Assembly (NCBI GenBank): GCA_002343845.1
Contig: DDSQ01000164.1
Location: 205-36,253 of the forward strand
Source of the DNA: Planctomycetes bacterium UBA2386
GTDB lineage: Bacteria; Planctomycetota; UBA1135; UBA2386
Direction of reading: 5' to 3'
DNA length: 36,049 nucleotides
In this document: positions 1 through 7,842 of the stretch, piece by piece
How the letters are laid out: each line of letters opens with the position of its first letter
Position numbering within the stretch: position 1 is the stretch's first letter
Notes under the pieces: generated by a model
The model's input: the letters and a program-made list of their open reading frames with translations, nothing else
Databases searched by the model: none
Told to the model about the DNA's origin: nothing
Translations under genes and position numbers: made by a program

Positions 1-540
1 GGCGCGTTCTACGGCCCGAAGATCGACGTCAAGATCAAGGACATGCTCGGCCGCACCTGGCAGTGCAGCACCATCCAGTGCGACTTCAACCTGCCGGAGC
101 GCTTCGACATGACCTACATCGACGCGACGGGCAACAAGACCCGGCCGGTGATGGTGCATCGGGCGCTGCTCGGCTCGCTCGAACGCTTCTTCGGCGTGCT
201 GGTCGAACACCACGCCGGTGCGTTCCCGGTCTGGCTGGCGCCGGTGCAGGCGGTGCTGCTGACGGTCGGTGAACGGCACGCCGAGGCGGCGCATCGCCTG
301 CAGCAGGACCTGCGCGCGCGCGGGCTGCGCGTCGAGGTCGACGACAGCGGCGAGAAGATCGGCCAGAAGGTGCGGGTGCACCTGTTCCAGGAGAAGGTGC
401 CCTACGTGGCGGTGATCGGCGACCAGGAACTCGCCGGGGGCACGGTCACGGTTCGGGCTCGCGGCGAGGGCGATCTGGGGGCCATGGCAATGGCCGCGTT
501 CGGCGAGATGCTCGAGCGCCGCGACCACGATCGCACCTGA
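1..540 (+). CDS. thrS: Threonine--tRNA ligase, C-terminal part (5' truncated by window)
   Basis: This is the 3' end of threonyl-tRNA synthetase, the cytoplasmic enzyme that charges tRNA-Thr. The reading frame is open from base 1, so the N-terminal TGS, editing and first catalytic parts lie outside the window. About 179 codons are visible. They begin with the class II catalytic segment GAFYGPKID, followed by WQCSTIQCDFNLPERF, which is very typical of ThrRS. The motif 3 region follows (HRALLGSLERFFGVLVEH). The anticodon-binding domain starts near FPVWLAPVQ and runs to the stop, including the LRARGLRVEVDD and GEKIGQKVR segments. infC lies downstream after a 327-base gap; thrS-infC is a common bacterial order. 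The call is secure and only the upstream start is unseen. Confidence 0.97.
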   Translation, partial: GAFYGPKIDVKIKDMLGRTWQCSTIQCDFNLPERFDMTYIDATGNKTRPVMVHRALLGSLERFFGVLVEHHAGAFPVWLAPVQAVLLTVGERHAEAAHRLQQDLRARGLRVEVDDSGEKIGQKVRVHLFQEKVPYVAVIGDQELAGGTVTVRARGEGDLGAMAMAAFGEMLERRDHDRT

Positions 541-867
541 GGGGTCCCGGCGATTGCCGAGATTCCCCGGCCAGGCGCCTGCACGCCGGCGTAGGGCAGC
601 GCGTGGCATGCGGCTGGTCAGCATGTTCCGCGGGCGCCGTGATACGCAGCTTGTGACTGTGGTGAGGAGCGGCTGCGACGGCGTCCGCGACTTTCGCTGG
701 CCGGCAGGCGTCGCACCGCGGCACGCAGGTGCCGTTCCCGTCGGGTCTGCCGTTGCAGCGACTCCAGGTGGCACCTAACCTTCCGCCCGCCCGCGCGGGG
801 GTGCCGCGCGATCTCCCCATCCTGACCCGGAGTCCGTACCACGTGTCGTTGAAGTTCCCGAGGATTC
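541..867. other. Intergenic leader region between thrS and infC
   Basis: I see no convincing gene in these 327 bases: the short frames present have no recognisable product. A perfect 6-bp hairpin sits at 719-734 (CGGCAC, loop GCAG, GTGCCG), but no U-run follows it, so it does not look like an intrinsic terminator. Leaders before infC can be regulatory in other bacteria; no specific element is recognised here. An in-frame TGA at 850-852 closes the infC frame on this side. Confidence 0.4.
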
Positions 868-1410
868 ATGTCCGGCAGGCCTGATTCGCGCCGTCCCGTG
901 GCGCAGGATCGTGGCCCGCGCATCAACCATCACATCCGCATTCGCCAGGTCCGCGTCATCGACGAGGACAACAAGCAGCTCGGCATCCTGGAGACCGCCG
1001 ACGCGCTCGCCCTGGCGATCCAGAAAGGCCTCGACCTCGTCGAGATCGCCCCGAACCAGCGGCCGCCCGTGTGCCGCATCATGGACTTCGGGAAGTACAA
1101 GTACGAGGAGAAGAAGAAGGAGCAGGCGAGCCGCCGGAAGCAGCACCAGGTCCAGATCAAGGAGCTGCGCGTGCGTCCTGGCACCGGCGACCACGACCTG
1201 CAGGTCAAGATCCGCCAGGCGCGCCAGTTCTTCGCCGACGGCGACAAGGTGCTGGTCTGCTGCCTGTTCCGCGGTCGCCAGATCGTGCACAAGGACGTCG
1301 GCGAGCAGGTGATCCAGGAAGTGGTCAAGGAACTCGCCGACATCGCCAAGGTCGAGGCTGGCATCCGCGTCGAGGGCAAGCGCATGGTGCTGCTGCTCGG
1401 TCGGAAGTAG
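868..1410 (+). CDS. infC: Translation initiation factor IF-3
   Basis: IF-3 binds the 30S subunit and controls start-codon and initiator-tRNA selection. The 180-residue product has the usual family length. The N-terminal domain begins around INHHIRIRQVRVIDED and contains the LGILETADALALA and LDLVEIAPN segments. A basic helical linker follows (MDFGKYKYEEKKKEQ), then the C-terminal domain with KELRVRPGTGDHDL and a final VEGKRMVLLL. The start is fixed: an in-frame TGA lies at 850-852 and ATG at 868 is the first start codon after it. A GAGGA at 860-864 is a close-set ribosome-binding site. An ATT at 864, which recalls the rare infC start of enterics, is out of frame. rpmI and rplT, the usual downstream partners, are absent. 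Confidence 0.97.
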   Translation: MSGRPDSRRPVAQDRGPRINHHIRIRQVRVIDEDNKQLGILETADALALAIQKGLDLVEIAPNQRPPVCRIMDFGKYKYEEKKKEQASRRKQHQVQIKELRVRPGTGDHDLQVKIRQARQFFADGDKVLVCCLFRGRQIVHKDVGEQVIQEVVKELADIAKVEAGIRVEGKRMVLLLGRK

Positions 1411-1526
1411 GTCTCTCCCCGCGCGCCGACACCGGCCCGCCGAAGCAGTCGGGCGAGGCAGCGGCGCGAAGTGCCGCCGGCGCGTAAGTTCGTGTTTTCC
1501 CCGCCGCGCCCCGCGCGGCCGCTGCC

Positions 1527-4500
1527 ATGCATCCTGACTTCGAAGAAGTGTTCGGCCTCAACGCCGCCTACGCCGAGAAGGTCTACGGCGAGTACCTGCA
1601 GGCCCCGGACTCGGTGCCGGCCGAGTGGCGCAACTGGTTCGACCAGGCGCTGCCGCCCGAGCAGCGGGCCAGTGCCGTCGCGGTGAAGTCGAAGCCGGCC
1701 GTCGCGACAGCGACGGCATCGGCGCCGGTCGTGGCGCCGACGAACGACGAACTGCAGCCGCTGGTCGGCGTCGCCGGCAAGATCGTGAAGAACATGACCG
1801 ACAGCCTGTCGGTCCCGACCGCGACCAGCACGCGCGAGATCCCGGTCAAGGTGCTCGAGGAGAACCGGCACGCCATCAACCGCCACCAGCAGGGTCTGCA
1901 CCTGCCGAAGGTGTCGTTCACGCACCTGATCGCCTGGGCGATGGTGCAGGCGACGCTGCGCGTGCCGGCGATGGCCGCGCAGTACGTCGAGCAGGACGGA
2001 CGTTCGTTCCGCCGGCTCGGCCGCTCGCTGAATGTCGGCATCGCCGTCGACCTGCCGGGCAAGGACGGGCGCCGCAGCCTCGTCGTGCCGAACGTGAAGG
2101 ACAGCGCCAGTGGCGACTTCGCGCGGTTCTTCGCCGCCTACAACGCGCAGATCGAGAAGGCGAGGAAGGGTACGCTGGCGCCCGACGACTTCGCCGGCAC
2201 CACCTGCACGCTGACCAATCCGGGCACGATCGGCACCGTCAGTTCGCTGCCGCGGTTGATGAGCGGTCAGGGCTTCATCCTGGCGACGGGCGCCATCACC
2301 GTGCCGGGCGCGTTCCACGGCGCCTCGCCGGAGACGCTCACCGAACTCGGCGTGTCGCGCGTCATGGTGCTGACGAGCACCTACGACCACCGCGTGATCC
2401 AGGGTGCGGAGTCGGGGCAGTTCCTCGACTGGATGCACAAACTGCTGCTCGGCGAGGAAGGCTTCTACGAGGGCGTCTTCCGGTCGCTGAAGGTCCCGTA
2501 CCGCCCGGTCAGCAACAGCGTCGACCGCCGCCCGCCGCTGGGCAGCAGCCTGCGCGAGGCCGAGAACCTCGAACGCGCCGCGGGGCTGATGACCTACATC
2601 CGCAGCTACCGCGTGCGCGGCCACGTGCTCGCCGACCTCGATCCGCTGCAGTTCGAGCCGAAGGACTGGCCCGAGCTCGACATGTCGACGTACGGGCTGA
2701 CGATCTGGGACAAGGAGCGCACGTTCTTCGCGGACGGCGTGACCAAGAAGCCGTTCGCGACGCTGCGCGAGATCCAGGAGACGCTGCATCTCACGTACTG
2801 CCGGCACGTCGGCGCCGAGTTCATGCACATCGCCGACCGCGAGCAGCGCACCTGGCTGCGCGAGCGCATGGAGGGCAACCGCAACGAGGAGCCGCTGAGC
2901 ACGGACGTGCAGCTGCGGATCCTCGACAACCTCGTCGAAGCCGAGGCGTTCGAGCAGTTCCTGCACACGCGCTTCGTCGGCCACAAGCGCTTCTCGCTCG
3001 AAGGCGGCGACACGCTGATCCCGGTGCTCGACGCGCTGCTCGATCGGGCCGCCGAGCACGGCGTGCGCCGGGCGGTGCTCGGCATGGCGCACCGCGGCCG
3101 GCTCAACGTGCTCGCGCACACGCTGCAGAAGCCGCTGACCAAGATCTTCGGCGAGTTCGAGGGGCTGCTCGACCCGGCGATGACGCAGGGATCGGGCGAC
3201 GTGAAGTACCACCTGGGTGCTTCGGCCGACCACGCGACGAGCAGTGGTGCGGTGGTGCAGCTCGAACTGGCCTGCAATCCGAGCCATCTCGAAGCCGTCG
3301 ACCCGGTGGTCGAGGGCATGACGCGCGCGCTGCAGGACCTCACCGGCGTCGACGGCGACAAGAAGGCGGTCGATCTCGTGCTGCCGGTGCTGATCCACGG
3401 CGACGCGGCGTTCGCCGGCCAGGGCGTCGTGTTCGAGACGCTGCAGATGTCGCAACTGCGCGGCTACCGCACCGGCGGCACCGTGCACGTCGTCGTCAAC
3501 AACCAGATCGGCTACACGACGGCGCCGCAGGACTCGCGCAGCACGCCGTTCTGCACCGACGTGGTGAAGGGCATCCAGGCGCCGGTGTTCCACGTCAACG
3601 GCGACGACCCGCTGGCCGCGGTGCGCATGATCCGGCTGGCGATGGACTACCGCGCCACCTTCCACGCCGACGTGGTGGTCGACATCGTCTGCTACCGGCG
3701 GCACGGCCACAACGAAGGCGACGAGCCGAGCTACACGCAGCCGCTGCTCTACCGGCAGATCGAAGCGCACCCGACGGTGCGCAAGATCTACCAGCAGTAC
3801 CTGATCCGCGCCGGCGTGCTGACCGCCGACCAGATCGGCGCCTACGACCAGAAGGTCCAGCAGCGCCTGAAGCAGTCGCTCGACGAAGTGCGCGCCGCCG
3901 AGAGCAAGGCGATCGTGCTCGCCGACGAGCCGACGGATCGCGAGTGGACGCCGGACGTGCCGGCTGTGCCGTTGCCCGAGCTGCAACGGCTCACGTCGCG
4001 CCTGCTGGAGTGGCCCGCGGACTTCACGCCGCATCCGAAGGTCAAGGGCGTGCTGCAGCGCCGCGCCGACATGATCGCGGGCCAGACCCCGGTCGACTTC
4101 GCGACTGCCGAGACCCTCGCGTTCGCGAGCCTCGTCACGGCCGGCATGCCGGTGCGCCTGGCTGGGCAGGACTGCGGGCGCGGCACCTTCAGCCAGCGCC
4201 ATGCCGCCCTCTACGACGCGACGAACGGCCGCCGCTACGTGGCCCTGAACCACCTGCAGTCGGGGCAGGCGCCGTTCGTGGTGATCGACTCGCTGCTCAG
4301 CGAAGAAGCCGCGCTCGGCTTCGAGTACGGCTACAGCGTCCAGCACCCGCGGGCGCTGGTGCTCTGGGAGGCGCAGTTCGGCGACTTCGTCAACGGCGCG
4401 CAGATCCAGATCGACCAGTTCCTCGCGGCCGGCGAGGCGAAGTGGACGCAGAAGAGCGGGCTCGTGCTGCTGCTGCCGCACGGCTACGACGGGCAGGGTC

Positions 4501-5090
4501 CCGAGCACAGCAGTGCCCGCCTCGAGCGCTTCCTGCAGCTCTGCGCCGAGAACAACCTGCGCGTCGCGGTGCCGTCGTGCGCCGCGAGCTACTACGCGCT
4601 GCTGCGCGCGCAGGCGCTGGACACGGACCAGAAGCCGCTGGTGGTGATGACGCCGAAGAGCCTGCTGCGTCAGAAGGAAGCCGGCTCCGCCGCGGCCGAG
4701 CTGGCGACCGCCGGCTTCGCGGCGGTGCGCGACGACGCGAGCATCCGCGACGCGGCTGCCGTTCTGCGGGTCGTCTGCTGTGCGGGCAAGGTCTACTACG
4801 ACCTGGTCGAGGCACGCGGCGCCGACCGTTCGACGGCCCTCGTGCGGACCGAACTGCTGTATCCGTGGCCGGCGACGGCGATGGCGGCCTTGCGCGCGCG
4901 CTACCCCAGGGCGCAGTTCGTCTGGTGCCAGGAAGAACCTGCGAACATGGGAGCTTGGACGTTCGTGCGCGATCGCTTCGCCTGGCACGCCGCGTCGACG
5001 CGGCGCGCGGCGGCGAGCCCCGCGACCGGGATGTCGCAGAAGCACAAGGCGGAGCAGGCCGCCGTCGTGGCGGCCGCGCTGGCTCGGTGA
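1527..5090 (+). CDS. kgd: Multifunctional 2-oxoglutarate decarboxylase/dehydrogenase, fused E2 and E1 (Kgd type)
   Basis: This cytoplasmic TCA-cycle enzyme decarboxylates 2-oxoglutarate on thiamine diphosphate and carries a succinyltransferase domain in the same chain. The 1187 residues show an E1-type N-terminal helix (residues 1-45, with VYGEYLQAPDSVPAEWRNWF), an Ala/Pro/Val-rich linker (about 45-75), an E2 acyltransferase core (about 80-320) with the active-site segment TYDHRVIQGAESG (His288), and an E1 region from about residue 345 to the end. In E1 the TPP motif is G625-D626 to N658-N659, and LGMAHRGRLNVLAH is intact. There is no lipoyl domain, as in actinobacterial Kgd/OdhA, so the lipoyl carrier must come from another protein. 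The ATG at 1527 has no clear Shine-Dalgarno sequence. The stop overlaps the next gene. Confidence 0.94.
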   Translation: MHPDFEEVFGLNAAYAEKVYGEYLQAPDSVPAEWRNWFDQALPPEQRASAVAVKSKPAVATATASAPVVAPTNDELQPLVGVAGKIVKNMTDSLSVPTATSTREIPVKVLEENRHAINRHQQGLHLPKVSFTHLIAWAMVQATLRVPAMAAQYVEQDGRSFRRLGRSLNVGIAVDLPGKDGRRSLVVPNVKDSASGDFARFFAAYNAQIEKARKGTLAPDDFAGTTCTLTNPGTIGTVSSLPRLMSGQGFILATGAITVPGAFHGASPETLTELGVSRVMVLTSTYDHRVIQGAESGQFLDWMHKLLLGEEGFYEGVFRSLKVPYRPVSNSVDRRPPLGSSLREAENLERAAGLMTYIRSYRVRGHVLADLDPLQFEPKDWPELDMSTYGLTIWDKERTFFADGVTKKPFATLREIQETLHLTYCRHVGAEFMHIADREQRTWLRERMEGNRNEEPLSTDVQLRILDNLVEAEAFEQFLHTRFVGHKRFSLEGGDTLIPVLDALLDRAAEHGVRRAVLGMAHRGRLNVLAHTLQKPLTKIFGEFEGLLDPAMTQGSGDVKYHLGASADHATSSGAVVQLELACNPSHLEAVDPVVEGMTRALQDLTGVDGDKKAVDLVLPVLIHGDAAFAGQGVVFETLQMSQLRGYRTGGTVHVVVNNQIGYTTAPQDSRSTPFCTDVVKGIQAPVFHVNGDDPLAAVRMIRLAMDYRATFHADVVVDIVCYRRHGHNEGDEPSYTQPLLYRQIEAHPTVRKIYQQYLIRAGVLTADQIGAYDQKVQQRLKQSLDEVRAAESKAIVLADEPTDREWTPDVPAVPLPELQRLTSRLLEWPADFTPHPKVKGVLQRRADMIAGQTPVDFATAETLAFASLVTAGMPVRLAGQDCGRGTFSQRHAALYDATNGRRYVALNHLQSGQAPFVVIDSLLSEEAALGFEYGYSVQHPRALVLWEAQFGDFVNGAQIQIDQFLAAGEAKWTQKSGLVLLLPHGYDGQGPEHSSARLERFLQLCAENNLRVAVPSCAASYYALLRAQALDTDQKPLVVMTPKSLLRQKEAGSAAAELATAGFAAVRDDASIRDAAAVLRVVCCAGKVYYDLVEARGADRSTALVRTELLYPWPATAMAALRARYPRAQFVWCQEEPANMGAWTFVRDRFAWHAASTRRAAASPATGMSQKHKAEQAAVVAAALAR

Positions 5091-5644
5091 CGCGGATGCA
5101 CGCCGGGCTCGCAGCCGGGATGGTGCTCGCGGTCGCCCTGGCCTCTGGCGCGGCGTTGTGGCCGCGACCCGCGGCGGCGTCGGCGACGGCCACCGAGTCG
5201 GTCGCGGCGCCGGGGGCCGGCGTGATCGAGGACCTAGCGCGCGGGCTGCTCGCCGCGCTCGACGAGGCTGCGCGTGCCGACGCCGTGCTCGCGCTCGAAC
5301 TCACGTCGTCGATGCTGCTCGACCGCGCCAGCAGCCGCGATCCGCTCGGCCGACGCGGGTTGCCGATCACGCGCGTGCCGGCAGGCGCGCTCGGTCTCGT
5401 CGAGCGGCTGCTTGCATGCGCCGGCCGGAGGCACGACGCGGGCGGCTTGCGCGGGCTGCACGTCGCGTGGGCCGGGCCGCTGGCGGAGCGAGGTCCGTTC
5501 TACGTGCGGCTGCACGCCGACGCGTTCGCCGTCGAGTGGGTGCATTTCGCCGGCGGCGCCCTGCACACGCGCCGCCTCGACTTCGCCCGCGCCAAGCTCT
5601 CGGACTGGCAGTGGCCGATGGTGGTGCAGCGTCTCGCGCGCTGA
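5087..5644 (+). CDS. Small exported protein of unknown function
   Basis: The gene is not recognised. The product (185 residues) begins MTRMHAGLAAGMVLAV and has a signal-peptide-like hydrophobic stretch ending near PAAASA, so it is probably exported. The remainder is alpha-helical in character (LARGLLAALDEAARADAVLALEL) and ends in a short segment with FYVRLHADAFAVEWVHF. I chose the GTG at 5087 because it overlaps the kgd stop as GTGA, a junction type used repeatedly in this window, and because it adds an Arg before the hydrophobic stretch. The ATG at 5096 is the alternative and shortens the protein by 3 residues. It is probably co-transcribed with kgd, but nothing links it to that enzyme's chemistry. 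Confidence 0.72.
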   Translation: MTRMHAGLAAGMVLAVALASGAALWPRPAAASATATESVAAPGAGVIEDLARGLLAALDEAARADAVLALELTSSMLLDRASSRDPLGRRGLPITRVPAGALGLVERLLACAGRRHDAGGLRGLHVAWAGPLAERGPFYVRLHADAFAVEWVHFAGGALHTRRLDFARAKLSDWQWPMVVQRLAR

Positions 5645-5663
5645 GGCGGCTCGCAGTTCGCCG

Positions 5664-6266
5664 TCAGCCGAGCACTCGCCTGGCGAACGCGGCGGCCGCA
5701 GCGATGGCGTTCGCGAGATGGCCGGCAGCCGTGCCGCCGCTCGCCTTCCTCGGCACCAGGGAATGGTCGCCGTCGATCAGCCACTGCACCTCGATCGCCG
5801 CCGACAACGCGTAGTCGGCGACTTCCGCGCGCGTGCCGAACTCGTCGCGTTCGCCTTGCAGGATCAGCGTCGGCGTGCGCAATGTCGCGAGGTGGGCGGT
5901 GCGCAGCTTCGCCGGCTGGTCCGGAGGGTGGAACGGGTAGCCGAACACCACGCAGCCGGCGGCGTGCAGTTCGTCGGCGAGCATCGAAGCCACGCGGCCG
6001 CCCATCGACTTGCCGGCGAGCACGAAGCGGGCGCCGCAGTGCTCGCGCACCACCGAGCGCAGGGTGTCCTGCAGCACCGGCATCGGGTCGGGGCGGGCCT
6101 TGCCGGCGGCGCGGTAGGGGAAGTCGAAGCGCACGACCGCGAGGCCGGCAGCGCCGAGACCGGCGGCGACCGTTTGCAGGAACGGGTGCGTCATGCCAGC
6201 CCCCGCACCGGTCGCCAACACGACGGCCGCGGGCCCCGGCGGGCCGTCACGCAGCACCGCGGTCAC
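5664..6266 (-). CDS. Alpha/beta hydrolase of the KANL3/Tex30-like family
   Basis: This is a 200-residue alpha/beta-fold hydrolase with a complete serine triad: the nucleophile elbow GKSMGG (Ser87), an Asp in the QGERDEFG strand and a His in GDHSLVPRK near the C-terminus. The early segment LATGAGAGMTHPFL provides the oxyanion-hole region. The spacing matches the short bacterial dienelactone-hydrolase-like proteins related to KANL3/Tex30, for which a physiological substrate is not generally known. No signal peptide is seen, so it is likely cytoplasmic. The GTG start at 6266 overlaps the stop of the upstream thioesterase gene (GTGA on the minus strand), which suggests translational coupling. Family call firm, substrate unknown. 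Confidence 0.88.
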   Translation of the reverse strand: MTAVLRDGPPGPAAVVLATGAGAGMTHPFLQTVAAGLGAAGLAVVRFDFPYRAAGKARPDPMPVLQDTLRSVVREHCGARFVLAGKSMGGRVASMLADELHAAGCVVFGYPFHPPDQPAKLRTAHLATLRTPTLILQGERDEFGTRAEVADYALSAAIEVQWLIDGDHSLVPRKASGGTAAGHLANAIAAAAAFARRVLG

Positions 6267-6721
6267 GGGTTCTTGCCTGCGGTTCGCCGTTCGCGCAGCA
6301 GGAACGTGAACGTGCCCTTGGCGATCCGCCGGCCGTCCTGTTCGACGACGGTCTCGGCCACGGCGATCGTGCCGCCGACGCGCAGCGGCGTCGCGGTCGC
6401 GACCAGCGGGCCACCGCCCGCGCGGCCAGCAGCGAGGAACTGCATGCTGCAGTCGATTCCCGTCATCGCCCGCGTCGGGCCGAGGTCGGGCCACAGGAGC
6501 CACACCGCGGTCGTGTCGGCGAGCGCGGTGAGGATGCCGCCCTGCACGACGCCTTCCTCCTGGAGCAGGTCGGTGCGGACCGGCAGCTCGACGACGACGC
6601 GTTCGGGCGTGCGCAGCACGAGCCGCAAGCCGAGCCAGCGGTTGCACGGCGTGCTCGCGAACGTCGCGGCGGGATCCACGAGCGCGACGCTAACATCGCG
6701 CGCGTTCGCCCGTCCAGCCAT
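6263..6721 (-). CDS. PaaI-like hotdog-fold thioesterase
   Basis: The 152-residue product matches the single-hotdog PaaI/YigI-type acyl-CoA thioesterases that hydrolyse acyl- or aryl-CoA esters in the cytoplasm. The family segment appears as EEGVVQGGILTALADTT; the usual His of the VHGG signature is replaced by Gln here. It is followed by a hydrophobic helix and the strand TGIDCSMQFLAAGRAGG, then AETVVEQDGRRIAKGTFTF. The ATG at 6721 is chosen; a GTG at 6679 is a plausible alternative start (MDPAATF), and it would leave 47 rather than 5 bases to the divergent desaturase gene. The gene overlaps the downstream hydrolase by 4 bases, so the two are probably one operon. Confidence 0.86.
   Translation of the reverse strand: MAGRANARDVSVALVDPAATFASTPCNRWLGLRLVLRTPERVVVELPVRTDLLQEEGVVQGGILTALADTTAVWLLWPDLGPTRAMTGIDCSMQFLAAGRAGGGPLVATATPLRVGGTIAVAETVVEQDGRRIAKGTFTFLLRERRTAGKNP
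6691..6696 (+). promoter_or_regulatory. Possible -10 element for the desaturase gene
   Basis: TAACAT lies 30 bases before the ATG at 6727, within the 5' end of the divergent thioesterase gene as annotated. A nearly identical GCTAACA context occurs at 9842-9848 before another plus-strand gene. No convincing -35 was found, so this is weak evidence. Confidence 0.22.
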
Positions 6722-6726
6722 CGCCG

Positions 6727-7842
6727 ATGCCGTTCGTCGCCCTGCGTGATCCTCGCGACCGCGTCACGGTCGCCGTGTCGCTGCTGCCGTGGCTCCTCGT
6801 CGTGGCCTGGCCGTCGCCCGTTGCGATCGCGCTCGGCGTGTGGTGGCTCGGCAACACGTGCGCGCACCAGGCAGTGCACCGCCGACTGTTCGTGCACGCA
6901 GGGGCCGAGCGCCTGTTCTCGTTCTGGCTGTCGGCGGGACTCGGCGTGCCGCAGCGGCTGTGGCGCCAGCGGCACCTGGCGCATCACGCGCAACGTCCGC
7001 ACCGGTGGCGATTCGAACCGTGGCTCCTCACCGAAGCGGTGGGCCTGTCGGTGGCGCACCTGCTCGCGGCGTTCCTCGTGCCCGGGCCGTGGGCGACGGT
7101 CTATCTGCCCGGCCTCGCGGGCGGGCTGCTGCTCGCGCACGTGCACGGCCACTACGAACACGCGGGAGGCACCACGAGCTGCCGCCTGCGGTGGTGGAAC
7201 GTGCTGCTGCTCAACGACGGCTGGCACGAGGAGCACCATGAAGCACCCAAACGTCCGTGGTGGCAACTCGGCACGGCGAACGGGCCCGCGCCGAGGATGA
7301 GCCCATTGCCGCCGCCCGTGCGGTGGCTTGCCGCGTTGGCGCCGGCCAACCTTCTGGATCGCGCCGAGCGGTTGGTGCTCGGCCGTCCCTGGCTGCAACG
7401 GCGCGTGCTCGCTGCGCACCGCGCCGCGTTCGCCGCCGTGCTCCCGCGCTCGTTCGACCCCGCCCGCATCGTGATCGTCGGCGGCGGTCTGTTCCCACGT
7501 TCGGCGATCCTGCTGCGCGAACGCTTCCCCGGGGCCGTGATCACCGTGCTCGACCAGGATGCGCGCCATCTCGCGGCGGCGGCACCGCTGCTGCCGCCCG
7601 ACGTCGTCGTGCGTCACGCGGTGCTGCGGCCTGGCGATCGGCTCGACGCGGACCTCGTCGTTCTGCCGCTGGCACTGCGTGGGGCGCGCGCCGGCTTCCT
7701 CGCTGCGCCGCCGGCGCCCTGCCTTCTCATGCACGACTGGTGGTGGCGTGGGATCGGCGAAGGTCGCGTCGTCGCCTGGTGGCTGGGCAAGCGGGTTCGT
7801 CTGCTGCAGACCGCTGCCCGCGTGGCGCCGCAACCGGCATGA
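6727..7842 (+). CDS. Membrane fatty-acid-desaturase domain fused to a Rossmann/SAM-methyltransferase-like domain
   Basis: The 371-residue product has two parts. Residues 1 to about 235 are a small membrane desaturase/hydroxylase-type domain with hydrophobic spans and three histidine clusters: HQAVHRR (about 47-53), RHLAHH (about 82-87) and NDGWHEEHHEAP (about 162-173), the pattern that binds a diiron centre. Residues from about 250 to the end form a different domain starting RIVIVGGGLFPRSAIL and continuing with an acidic strand end, ITVLDQDARHL, which looks like a nucleotide- or SAM-binding Rossmann fold. It then has a run of conserved-looking Trp (HDWWWRG). The stop overlaps the next ATG as ATGA, coupling it to the decarboxylase-like gene. 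The substrate could be an acyl chain, a lipid head group or a carotenoid. The sequence does not say which. Confidence 0.82.
   Translation: MPFVALRDPRDRVTVAVSLLPWLLVVAWPSPVAIALGVWWLGNTCAHQAVHRRLFVHAGAERLFSFWLSAGLGVPQRLWRQRHLAHHAQRPHRWRFEPWLLTEAVGLSVAHLLAAFLVPGPWATVYLPGLAGGLLLAHVHGHYEHAGGTTSCRLRWWNVLLLNDGWHEEHHEAPKRPWWQLGTANGPAPRMSPLPPPVRWLAALAPANLLDRAERLVLGRPWLQRRVLAAHRAAFAAVLPRSFDPARIVIVGGGLFPRSAILLRERFPGAVITVLDQDARHLAAAAPLLPPDVVVRHAVLRPGDRLDADLVVLPLALRGARAGFLAAPPAPCLLMHDWWWRGIGEGRVVAWWLGKRVRLLQTAARVAPQPA

Noticed and set aside
864..866. ATT as a non-canonical infC start
   Set aside because: It is out of frame with the IF-3 reading frame, which is closed at 850-852 and begins at ATG 868.
1461..1498. 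GCGGC/GCCGC hairpin and a later GTGTTTT as an intrinsic terminator after infC
   Set aside because: The T-run is about 20 bases from the stem and the stem is only five pairs.
930..5045. Very long open frame antisense to infC and kgd (about 1371 codons), and similar long frames on other genes' opposite strands
   Set aside because: The translation is Arg/His/Ala-rich low-complexity sequence without recognisable domains, expected from antisense of high-GC coding DNA. The plus-strand genes have clear family motifs.
1625..5086. Open frame in another phase across kgd, joined to the 5087-5644 gene
   Set aside because: The upstream part is an Arg/Ala-rich shadow of kgd. Only the part after GTG 5087 has a signal peptide and normal composition.
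5647..5670. CGGCT...AGCCG stem between convergent genes as a bidirectional terminator
   Set aside because: Only five base pairs with a long loop and no U-runs.
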